From assembly GCA_907165135.1 (NCBI GenBank), contig OU015567.1, positions 11,413,001-11,477,000 of the forward strand: 64,000 nucleotides of DNA. The letters run 5' to 3'. A program made the position numbers and the translations under genes. Below, one piece after another: positions 45,844 through 55,581 of the stretch. This DNA is from Oikopleura dioica. Its lineage: Eukaryota > Chordata > Appendicularia > Copelata > Oikopleuridae. How positions within the stretch are numbered: the first letter of the stretch is position 1; each line of letters starts with the position of its first letter. The notes under the pieces are model-generated. The model was not told the origin of the DNA. It was given only the letters and a program-made list of their open reading frames with translations, and ran no database searches.

Positions 45844-47019
45844 TCATACATGTACAGTAGGGACGCCTTGAACGTTTGATTTTCGAAAGTTCTTTCTTCC
45901 AAGTGAGTCAATTGGAACAGGATGGTTTTCATAAAAACTTTCTGGTAAAGACCAAGCGGTAAAATCGTCTTCTTCTTCCTCGACTTTAAGCTGGGTCAGC
46001 AAAACGTAAACCTAACAAATTTTATGCTCTATAAATAATTTTTGCGGGATATTTCTTTTCATATTTGTTGACCCTATTCAACATTGATGTTCTGCGATTT
46101 CGCCTTGTCACAAAGAACCACGAGCAAAAGCGCGATAAGAAGGAGTTCCAATAAAATATAGCCAAGTGAGATTCCAATAACATACTTCTGAAAATACTGT
46201 GTAAGCTGCCGCTTTCTTTGAACCCCGGAGCAAGCTATCACCCGCGCTGGGTAAATACTTCTGACCTCGGTTTTCTATCTTGCTTTCATTAGATCCAAAG
46301 CTACGAAAACAGCTCGCACGTTTTCTCCTTTTTTACTTACAATTATGCTCGTTCGCTGAATTAGTCGTGCCAGGTGGAATTGATTTGAACTTTTTGAAAG
46401 GAGAAAGTCCTCTTCTTTCGACGCCGCTACAATTTGGCCTAATGAGCTTTCCGACGTCCGTGAAAATAGCTTTTCAACAAATTTTGAGGCGTCATCAAGG
46501 GACCCAGTTATTGCGATTCGTGCATAAATTTCGTCAATTCCAGATATTGAAAAGCAGATTATGATCGATACCCACCAAAAGATAGCTTTTTATAGGTAAG
46601 AAAATGAAGCTCTTTGATCAATATTCATCATTTCTAACCCTTTCCTAAAATTAGATACACAAGCATGGCGATTCTGAAGGCTTTTCCAAGCTTCAACAAC
46701 GACCTTGAACAATATGTCCAGCCTTGCGCAAAATAGAAAATCGTTGCAATGCCCAAAATGCCAGAAGGAACCAAACCGGCGCAACAAAATATTAACCGCG
46801 CGGTACGCCACGAGTCACTTGCGTCAAGGAGACCCAAATCGATTATCAAGGTTTCACTTTGCTGATACGTAACTCGGTATTCTAGCAAAATTATTAACTT
46901 TAGATAATGAAAAAACGAAATCTACCTTCTTCGGAGTACAAGGCGAGAAGAATAGCTGACCCAAGAATTTCTCCAAGCGAAATGCCAAATATGCCAATTT
47001 CAGTCAAAAATCTCTTCAT
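45844..47019 (-). CDS. Unidentified four-pass membrane protein
   Basis: ATG 47019 gives MKRFLTEIGIFGISLGEILG, TM1. After a GTAGAT intron: a loop with EYRVTYQQSETLIIDLG, TM2 (LIFCCAGLVPSGILGIATIF) and TM3 spread across an intron (AMLVYLILG / AIFWWVSIIICFSISG). A large loop follows with SLDDASKFVEKLFSRTSES, then TM4 (YVIGISLGYILLELLLIALL), and an acidic tail EEEEDDFTAW ... GVPTVHV, stop 45844. Exon phases agree (GGAAAGG/GTTAG...AAAAG/CT near 46660-46580). Four segments with a large second loop give a tetraspanin-like layout, but the CCG motif is absent and the loop has no Cys pattern, so no family is assigned. Confidence 0.65.
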
Positions 47020-47511
47020 CTTCTTGAACTCTTCGATTTATGTTTCTCTAGCAATTAGATCCTCTGAGTGCGAAAAAAGACAAAAAAGACAGAAAAGCTC
47101 GTAAATCTCTCGGCGGGAAGGTTTTACGGACCATTATGCTTGCAAATTGTAAGGGAATTTCCGAAGAAAGGAAAGTTGTGATTGTTGAATAGGAACGAAG
47201 TGTTTTTGTTGCTTTATCTCGGTTTTGTGTTTTATTGTTCGGAGAAAAGAGGTAGAGTTGTTAAAAGAGGTTGTTCTGCTGGAGCGTGCGGTACTTCATG
47301 TCTTGAGCTTTTTTCGACAGCGTCCTAAATTTAGATGTTTTATTGATAACGCTATTTTTCGCGCGCTACGAAGCGTTACAGTCGGAAATCGATCTGTCTT
47401 TCGTAACAATCTATAGATTTCATCCTATCGATACTGTTTGTTGCTTGATTTATAATCACAGTAACAAAGCTATTTGCAGAACTGTTTCTGGTATTTACTC
47501 ACCCACTTCGG
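47020..47511. other. Intergenic, no gene seen
   Basis: Short frames only on both strands; AT-rich. It lies upstream of the four-pass protein gene and downstream of the next minus-strand gene, so it probably holds that promoter and 3' flank. Confidence 0.4.
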
Positions 47512-48253
47512 TCAATCGTATGATAATGCTTTTGAGTCTGACTGTAGTGGTTGCTCGCCCGCGTTAACTTGTCGAAGGTACCCGACAGATGATCTGAAAT
47601 AATGTCTTAAAATCGTCTGAAAGAAAGAGCCCGAATTTAAAAAATTAAAAATGAATTGAGCGAGGATGTTTAATCCATTTATTGAATTCGTAAAGCACAT
47701 GTGCGGTGTCTCTCTGAATAAGTAATGTCGCCGTACTAAACCTTTTGGCACGGCGTCCCAATGGCCTTCTGAAAAATGCATCGCAGGATCGGGCACGTAG
47801 CCCAAGGCACTTTGGTCTAAGTTCGCGCGGCTCGACGAAGCATGAACAGAAGAAAGGGTTGAATTTTGCTTCGATGAGCTTTGATGCTTTTTGAACAGAT
47901 ACTATGTTAGTGCTGTATCAACCCTTTTCAGTAGTGAAAGACGGATTTTTATGATGATAGTTGATCGTCTGATAATGTCGTTTAGATGGCACATTATTGG
48001 TAGGTTGGGAAGATTGGTGGCTATTTTTAAAGCTGTAGCTCGAATACTCGGAGTTGAGGTTGTCTTTGGGTTGTGATTTGGCATAATTAGCGAAGTCTCT
48101 CGGAGGCGAGTCACTACTGGTACAAGTTGTACCAGAGACCAACCCTTTCGAAACGCGCTGGTTCGTCGGAGGGACAATTCCGGCCGTTGGATGATGTTTT
48201 GGTGTTGCTTTTGAGGAATCTCGGCCAGCAGTTAATTGAACTAGTTCTTTCAT
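47512..48253 (-). CDS. Unidentified Ser/Asn-rich protein
   Basis: ATG 48253 opens MKELVQLTAGRDSSKATP and continues as a polar, Ser/Thr/Asn-rich 111-codon frame (GTTCTSSDSPPRDFANYAKS) to about 47925. A second exon (about 47880-47670) reads SSVHASSSRANLDQ, then the ordered stretch GYVPDPAMHFSEGHWDAVPK and FRETPHMCF. A last exon may read SSVGYLRQVNAGEQPLQS with stop 47512. The first junction needs a GG-AG intron (AAG/GGTTGA...AAAAG/CAT) to keep the frame. No membrane segment, no family recognised. Confidence 0.45.
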
Positions 48254-48523
48254 GTGGTTCTTTACATTTATATTTTACAGTCTAGTATATCATGGTGGAT
48301 AATTTTGATTATCGTGAGTGCTCGTTATAGCTCTGTACTGACGAAGGCAATTCATCGCGTATAATCGCGACCTTTGACAGATATAAAACCATTTTCCTGT
48401 ATTTCTATCGAGTTTGTGTTCTGGAGTATTGCTGGTCGGGGGAAGAGTGTAAGCTAAAAACAAGTTATCGACGATAAATAATCATAAAAATGCATAACAT
48501 AATCATAAAAAGATGAAAAAGAC

Positions 48524-48595
48524 TGGAGATGCTGGGAATTGAACCCAGGACATCTCGCATGCGAAGCGAGCGCTCTACCCCTGAGCTACATCCCC
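48524..48595 (-). tRNA. tRNA-Ala (anticodon CGC)
   Basis: On the minus strand the 72-base sequence folds as a cloverleaf: acceptor stem GGGGATG pairing CATCTCC with one G-T pair and discriminator A; D arm GCTC...GAGC; anticodon stem CTCGC/GCGAG with loop TTCGCAT giving anticodon CGC (reads GCG, Ala); T arm CTGGG-TTCAATT-CCCAG. The B box GGTTCAATTCC and A box TAGCTCAGGGGTA are intact. No intron. It lies about 70 bases downstream of the stop of the next minus-strand gene. Confidence 0.97.
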
Positions 48596-48662
48596 GATGC
48601 CTCTCGATCAACAATAGCCGGCTAAATTCGTCGATGCTCCGCGTCGAGCGCGCATCAATTTT

Positions 48663-49449
48663 TCAGCCTAAGCGCTTTTTCCGGTTGAAGGGGCTCTTAC
48701 CGTTGGCTTTCGGCACCGCAGGCTTGCGAATCGTTGAGTAGGACCAATTTGCTGAACTCCTGTTACTTGCTTTAGAAGAAGTTTTTACTTACGAGGCTCT
48801 TGTTGGCGCTGTTCTTGAGCCCATCTGTTGGCATTCACACGATGTCTTGTTGGAAGAGTTGCTGTTCCATCGGGATATGCGCTTTTACGGTGCTCGACAA
48901 TTGTGTTTAGGGACTACAGGCTGTTGGCTTATCAAAAGTTGTATAATGAATTCTTTTGTTTTTAAAATTTTATAAGCATATTCGAGTTTAAAATCGGTCT
49001 CGAATCTCCTCGCATTATTCTCCTTGATCATGCCCATCTGCGGCGTATAATTGATTTAAACTTTCATCGTCGTACGAAAAACTGTTGAAGCACATGCCTG
49101 AATCCCATATTGATCGGGACGATTTGTTGGTCAGATGAGGAGCTATTTCCAAAGGTAAGCGGCTGATTGTTCTTCAGGAGTTCTATCTCCTGCCTGCACC
49201 ACAAATCTGGGCCGCCTGATGAGCGCTTATCTGGATAAACATCGTTTGCGCTGAAATTAAATTTTCAATTCTCTCTTATTATCGAAATGGACCCTACCAA
49301 TATGCAGAAACCGCTTGTCCTCGATCAGCCCTGTCCTGTTGGTATCTGCACAAAACAAATACAAGCACAGTTGTCGACAGAATAATAAACGTCCCACCAG
49401 TGGCGATGATAATGTACCAAAAAGGTTCAGCAAGACCCGTCGATTCCAT
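48663..49449 (-). CDS. Single-pass membrane protein with long cytoplasmic tail
   Basis: The ATG at 49449 gives a short outside part (MESTGLAEPFW), then one membrane helix (YIIIATGGTFIILSTTVLVF) and CRYQQDRADRG. After GTAGGG...TTTCAG: NDVYPDKRSSGGPDLW and NNQPLTFGNSSSSDQQ. After a GTACGA donor (about 49095), a further exon has LNTIVEHRKSAYPDGTATLP and RWAQEQRQQEP. The last exon reads NWSYSTIRKPAVPKANGKSP, ending RKKRLG, stop 48663. All junctions keep one frame. No signal peptide precedes the helix. It could be an adaptor for trafficking or signalling; no family recognised. Confidence 0.55.
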
Positions 49450-50074
49450 CACTGAAGGTTTCTCTTGAAGAAGAAAAGAAGCATGAGTTTTATACGCTAT
49501 TTTGTTGAATGAATGACTGTAATGAGACAAGTCTCCAAGGGGAAGAATATTTATCGGAGAGCGCTCATGTCGGAATCGATGGCAATTGACATGAACGCGC
49601 CTCGGGGGATCAAGGGCGGGATCATCCGACATACCAATTTTGCTCAAATTTTAAATGTATTTATATTCTCTGACAATTTATTATACAATATTCAGAATTT
49701 TCGGACTGTCAAGGAAATACTCATTTATTTCTATTATTTTTTCTATCGTTTCTACCTACGTACTACAGTCACTTACAAGATCTTTCGCTCATTTTCGTCT
49801 TTATTCCCTCTTTTTACATTGTCATTGAATAAAAATCATAATTGCTTCATCATAAGCAGTAAGTTTCTTCATTCTCACATTCCCCTTGGGCGTGAGCTGC
49901 TTTGAGCCGATGTGGCGCCGCCTTGTCCGACAATCGATCGATGATGACACAGACCAATGATTTGAAAAATAATATAGATTAAGCTCATTTCTGTTTAAAT
50001 TAAATCATTTTCGGCTCTGCGCTCAATACACACATTTCTATTCGACTTGAGGGAATTTATTTCAGAAATGAATT
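49450..50074. other. Intergenic, no gene supported
   Basis: AT-rich. The open frame upstream of 49449 on minus (to 49647) is probably 5' untranslated sequence. A plus-strand 130-codon frame at 49513-49905 is Phe/Ser-rich with no support. Confidence 0.35.
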
Positions 50075-50893
50075 TCAAGGTGCGCATTTGCCGAAAGTGT
50101 ATTTCCAGCCAGCAGAGACGGAAACAATCGCTGGTGCAAAAGTCAAGCCCATTTCTAAATTTACATTTTTAGTTAACCAATTTATAAAGATACACTTACG
50201 AATCATAAGAAAAATGTAAACGCACATGCTCGTCAATTTTTCATCGCCGCAGCAGACCTAAGAAATACCATTCATCTTGGAATCAACAACGAGTTACCTG
50301 TCCAAGAGCAGCAAGAGTGAGCATAACGGCAATCATGGCTCCCAAGACGAGTAAAAACATCGATAAACCCACATGCCATTTGAGCAAATCGTACTCGAAG
50401 CATTTGCCGAATGTTCCGAAATCGCAGTTTTTGACTTTGTAGTAAAATGCCAAATAGATCGCGCCTGAGATGATTGAAATCAGTCCAGCAAAACCGATTG
50501 ATCCTGCGCCTTTCTGAGAATAAAATTGCTTTCTCTGTTGATCTTGAAATCTTACCTTATCAGTGTCGTTAGTTTTCTGCTTCTGGTTCATCATTCCGTT
50601 CACCAAGAACGAAAGGATCGGTGCAATAAGCATAACGTACGCAGCCCAGAGCATCAGGTCGAAGTCTTTATTCTACCAGTATTTAAATTGGTATATTTAA
50701 GTTTTAGAAAATAAAATACCGCTTGGAAAGATGCTCCAATGCAATCAAAAACGCTTCCAAATCCATCAGAAATATCATCAATGATGCCTTTTGCGCCATC
50801 TCTTATATCTTGAAGCGAGAATTACTTGCGAAAATCCTTGAAATTTCTTTGCTTACCTTCGAAAAAATCTCCTGCTCCGCGTTCTAGTCTCAT
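50075..50893 (-). CDS. Second unidentified four-pass membrane protein
   Basis: ATG 50893 gives MRLERGAGDFFE. After GTAAGC, an exon with DIRDGAKGIIDDISDGFGSV. Then TM1 LMLWAAYVMLIAPILSFLVNG (about 50640), linker MMNQKQKTNDTDK. After GTAAGA: TM2 SIGFAGLISIISGAIYLAFYY (about 50505-50440), the loop KNCDFGTFGKCFEY with two Cys, TM3 WHVGLSMFLLVLGAMIAVML (about 50370-50310), then CCGDEKLTSMCVYIFLMI and a final hydrophobic exon GLTFAPAIVSVSAG, stop 50075. The layout recalls MARVEL or L6-type proteins, but no diagnostic motif was found. It differs in sequence from the four-pass protein at 45844-47019. Confidence 0.6.
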
Positions 50894-51344
50894 TTTTTTT
50901 ACAGGTTCTGCGTTGAATTCAAACTCTGACTGGGAGAGCGTCGCCGGAATTTTTCACCTTTATTATATTTGCGAATATATTCAAATTGAAAATTTGATTA
51001 GTGAAAACGGCCAGCTTATTCACCTCTTTGTCCGGAGGGCGAAAGCTGCTCGGGCAAATATTTGACGAAGAGTATTCTATTCAATGTGGGAATGCGCTTT
51101 TGAAGATACCGTAGAATTCTGACTCAAGGTATACATCGGAAAGGTCGACGTGAACTTCATTAAACATTGACTTTTCTCTTCCTTGATCTCAAAGCAGAAT
51201 CTGTTTTCAAAAAATATGATAGCCAGTAAATGACTTATTCTTAATTACTCGGAATCATAGAACTTCCGCCGGAAGTTAAATTTAATCCGCAAATATGTTC
51301 TTATAAAGTTTCGACTGGCGGACCTTCTCTTTCAGATCTTAGAG
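50894..51344. promoter_or_regulatory. Divergent intergenic region with TATA-like box
   Basis: Between a minus-strand gene start (50893) and a plus-strand gene start (51345). TTATAAAG at 51301 lies about 44 bases before the plus-strand ATG. No other element was recognised. Confidence 0.35.
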
Positions 51345-52801
51345 ATGCTAGTTTGGTCATTTTATTTATCACTTGCTAAAGCTTGCAGTAAGAACGAAAA
51401 TCCACCACCTGAAGAAGAATGCCCGTAATATTTGAACTTTTAAAGCTGGGAACCCAATAAAAGCTTAGGGACAAGGACCTTCAAGAAGAATGCAATAAAA
51501 ACTGTCAGATAGAACTCACTGGATGTCGATTGCTATGCGAGAGTGACTACTGTCTCTCTGTTTGTGTCAATACCAATGACAGTAAGCTTATGATATCCAT
51601 GTCTTTGGTTAAAAATTTCTATAAGACTGTTTGAATGAGTGTCCATGTGCAGAAAGATGTCCTGACGGATGCACCAATTGCGATCATCCACTTTGCGCTG
51701 ATCCTACACCGGTAAGGAATAACTGAAGCCCCTGTTAACAACTCCTAGGCTGAAACTTATATCATGGTTCTTCGTTACACCTTTGCGGATTATTACTATT
51801 ACACATATGAGTCGTACGATTCTGAACTCATGGAAGAAGGCACTTACGACCATCGACTCTACAATCCTTACATCATCAGCGGAGATGGTTCGAAAATGGT
51901 CGAAGCAAGTATTGACGCACCTAACGCGTATCTATCTGGTGGTGTAATGCACGCAATCGTCAATGATGAGCTCTATTTATTTGTCGAACAGAATATATAC
52001 CGGCTAGATGGGTGTAGTTATTCGCTGCTCATGGCAGAATTGAATTTTTCATAAGTGCATCTGGTGCTGCTCTTGCGATAAATGAAGGACAAAAAGGTAT
52101 GATCGCGATTAATGAAAATGATTTACAACAAAATATATTCTATGATTTAGCTCTCGTTTGTTTTGAATATTCGAGTCCTTCTATTGCCTGCAACATCTTC
52201 GACGGATCACAAACTACGAAAACCTATTCAACATCTTATGGCCACTACTATGGAGGCTTAGGTTTGTATAATGGTCAGCCGACAACCGTTGGTTCAGGAC
52301 CAAACAAGATCCTTAGGAATGTTGAGACTTTGACGCCAACAGGATGGATTGAGCTCGAGGAATATCCAGTGTAATAATTCGGACAATATTTCGGCAATAC
52401 GTGAATGTTCTAGGGCTCAATATGGTCATTCCCTGATTGGACTCGACGATGGTTCGATGTTGGCTTTCGGTGGATTTTCGAAAGATGGATTTTGGGAATC
52501 TGTGTCGGAAATAAGAAGACTCAAGGACAATAAATGGACTCTTGTCGGGAATTTACTTGAAGTCATTACCTTAGTTCTCATCATAAATATCAATTCAATA
52601 TTTTAGAAAACCTCGAAGGCGTCAGTACTCAAATCTGGATCATCAATTTACTTAGTTTCTGGCGATGATAAAAATGCTCCGACTCAACGAATCGACCTTG
52701 ACGGAAACGAAATCAGCAATATAACCGTCATTGCTTATCAGCCACAGGGGGCTGTTGAACGTCCAGTTCTCTTTGAAACGACATTTGACCGATGTGTCTG
52801 A
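51345..52801 (+). CDS. Secreted Cys-rich plus kelch-repeat protein (paralogue 2, frame break)
   Basis: ATG 51345 gives signal peptide MLVWSFYLSLAKACSKNE and ends exon 1 with PPPEEECP. Exon 2 has LQEECNKNCQIELTGCRLLC; exon 3 ECPCAERCPDGCTNCDHPLC; then TYIMVLRYTFADYYYYTYES, a kelch blade AYLSGGVMHAIVNDELYLF and RLDGCSYS. Later exons read ALVCFEYSSPSIACNIFDG, YYGGLGLYNGQPTTVGSG, HSLIGLDDGSMLAFGGFS and the end QGAVERPVLFETTFDRCV, stop 52799. Order, Cys pattern and exon phases match 16144-17621. Around 52020-52040 the frame shifts: GCSYS is in one frame and IEFFISASGAALAI in the next. Either a 1- or 2-base indel exists (pseudogene or error), or a 26-base GTGTAG...GGCAG intron removes the conserved GCSYS. 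AATAAA follows near 52843. Confidence 0.6.
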
Positions 52802-53046
52802 TCTTCATATTGTTTCTTTTTTTTTTGATTGTTTTTCTTTCAATAAATTTTATTTTCAAAGTATTATGACCTTAAATTTTGTTAAGATGTTGCTTTACGG
52901 AATATTTCCTACATGCATTCATATTTCATTCTCGATAGCTGAAATTCCAAGAATTTTCTATGTTGTCTCTAGAACAGTTGTGTTGGGCATGAAAAACTTC
53001 TGTATTTCATTAGTTGCGCACTGTCTCCGGTAGAAACACACAAAAA

Positions 53047-55581
53047 ATGGGTGTTTTTACAAGAAATTCAAAATTCAACACAACAGATCGATTATCAAAA
53101 AAGCAAAGGTAACATTTTTCAATATAAATTATATTGAAACCCCTTGTTTTAAAGTGAATTTAAATTTTAGAGAAATGCTAACAGCTGAGTTCACCCTGGA
53201 CAATTTCTCTCAGGGGAGTTACAGTGATAGCGACGATGAAAGTACAGAAAACGGAAATTGGAGGTCGAGAGGCCGACGCGAGTCAAGAGTATCGTTGTAT
53301 GCGCGAAAAACGATCATGTCCCTCATTGGCGTCAGTAAAGTTCATCAATCCAGAATAGGCTCAGATAATATGCGACAGCGGGAGCTGGAACGAATTATGT
53401 AAGTTCTACTCGAAATTCGGTCGACCATCGTTGATTTCAGAGACTCGCCGTTTGTAATCCATCCTTATTCAAACTTCCGCCTTATATTCGACGCGATAAC
53501 GATGATAATACTCATCCTTAATCTGGTTTTCGTTCCGATTATTATGGCGTATCCCAAATTTGACAGGTAAAGGTTGCATTTAACAGATATGCGTTTCAAT
53601 ATTCATTTAAGCCTCTATCTGATGATTCGACCAGATAAAAACTATCCATACAGATCGTTCCTTATCATGTTCGTGTCAGATATTTGGTTCACACTCGATA
53701 TTCTGGCAAACTTTCGAACTGGATACATTGAAGCTGACACCGCTGTTTTGAATGGTAAGAAAAGGTTGTGGCTAACTTTAAACGTGCATAGTGAAAAAGA
53801 TACGAAGAAAATACCTCCGTGGTTGGTTTTGGTTCGATATTCTAGCTACAGTGCCTTTTGACCGGGTAACACATAAGAAAATGATTGTAGCAATGTTAAT
53901 CGTTTTACAGGTTGCTGAAGTTATGACACAAACGAACATTTATGAATCTTCCGAGCGACTTCTCAGAACAGAAATATCAATCACGGAGCAGAATCAAGCA
54001 TCATTAGATATCATTCGATACTTCAAAATCATCCGATTGACAAAAGTCGCTGGATTGCTAAGGAACGGCTTGAATAACTTTAGTCGAAGAATAGTCGTCG
54101 GGGATAAATAGCTTCACTTACCCTGTCGAAACCCTTAATTTATAGCCTAGTACCCCATTTCGCGAGCAAATTTTTGAGCTTTCTAAAGACTTTTCCGACT
54201 GACGAAGCTTATCCGAAACTTTACAGATGTCAATAGTTCGTGGATCAACATCGAGAGCGTCAAGGGAGTCAGTAAAATCGTCGCATTTGTTTTCTTCCTT
54301 TGGATGTGGATTCACTTTTCAGGATGTTTGCAATTCCTTATCCCGACGCTCAACCCAGCGTATCCATACTTTATGAGTTGGTCTGTCGCAAGTGGTCTAC
54401 ACAAAGATACAGTCCCTTGGATGACTCAGTATTTCAAGTCGACTTTTCGATCGCTGAGCCACATGTTTTGCATCGGATACGGAACTATGGCGCCTCAGTG
54501 CATTGATGATCTTTGGATGATGTTCTTGTAAGATCTTTTCTATTTTATAACTCTTTCCTAAACCAATCCCAGCTCAATTTTCATCGGAGATCTCTTGAAA
54601 GCCGTCTTTATTGGCGTCGCATCGTCAATGATGCAGATGATGGACGCTTCGAAACGACTTTACATGGAAAAGCTCACCGCGGTTACTGAGTACATGGAAT
54701 ACAAAAAACTACCATCTTACACCCGCCAAAGACTGCTTGACTACTACGAACAACGTTATCAAGGTAGATTAAGTCAACTGTGAACCAAAAAAAAAAATAA
54801 AATTGTTAGGAAAAATGTTCGACGAAGAAAAAGTTCTGGCAACTCTAAACCCAATTTTACGGAAAGCTCTCGTTCGCCATAACAGAAAAGATCTGGTCAA
54901 GAAAGTACCATTCTTCGAAAAATGCCCCGTCTATTTCATTGACGAAGTGATGAATCTTATGCGGCTAGAAATGTATCTCAAGGATGACAAGATCATTCGC
55001 CAGGGAACGACTGGAAACAAGATGTTTTTCATCCAAAGTGGGACGTGTTTGATCATTCTAGGGAACGAAAAGAAAAGGAAAAGAAAATCTTTAGGTATTC
55101 TTCTATGATTTCAATGCGATCAACGATGTTTCTAGCACTAAGGGATGGAGATTTCTTCGGGGAAATATCTCTCCTCATCCCCGACACAAAACGAACCGCC
55201 ACAGTAATAGCTCGAGACACAACGTACTGCTATTCTCTGAAGCACAGGGATTTCTCAAAGATCCTCGATACCTATCCACCTGTCAAGGACTTGATGGAGA
55301 GAGTAGCAGAAGAGCGACTTGCCCAAACAACCGCCGTCGAAAATGAAACTGACAGCGATGATTCCGCGATGGACGGCGATGCAAAGATTCATCCCTACCC
55401 GAGTTGCACGGATTCAACGTATTCGGATACTACTGTGTCATTTTGCGCACCAACATTCCATGTCCAGCGTCCAGATTCAGATACGACTGTGGATGGAGCC
55501 GATATCAGTAATGTGCCAATGTTCACTTTTCATGTGGATGCTCCTTCAGACGAAAGTTTGGCACAAGAAAGCGATCCATAA
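53047..55581 (+). CDS. HCN: HCN-type cyclic-nucleotide-gated cation channel
   Basis: Hyperpolarisation-activated pacemaker-type channel. ATG 53047 (MGVFTRNSKFN); an N-terminal domain with FVIHPYSNFRLIFDAITMII leads into S1. S2-S3: SFLIMFVSDIWFTLDILANF; then RKYLRGWFWFDILATVPFD. S4: IIRYFKIIRLTKVAGLLR, continued after a GA-AG intron (54063-54188) as LFRLTKLIRNF. S5: AFVFFLWMWIHFSGCLQFLI. Pore: SHMFCIGYGTMAPQ (GYG filter). C-linker: TRQRLLDYYEQRYQGKMFDE; cyclic-nucleotide domain: GDFFGEISLLIPDTKRTATV with the Glu and Arg that contact the nucleotide, then YSLKHRDFSKILDTYP. The tail is acidic/Ser-rich, ending AQESDP, stop 55579. The residue after GYG is Thr instead of the usual Ala/Arg. The cNBD exon near 55090 may be spliced further. 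Confidence 0.92.

Noticed and set aside
49513-49905. Plus-strand 130-codon frame
   Set aside because: Phe/Ser-rich composition from AT-rich DNA, no splice or signal support, antisense to the 5' flank of a supported gene.
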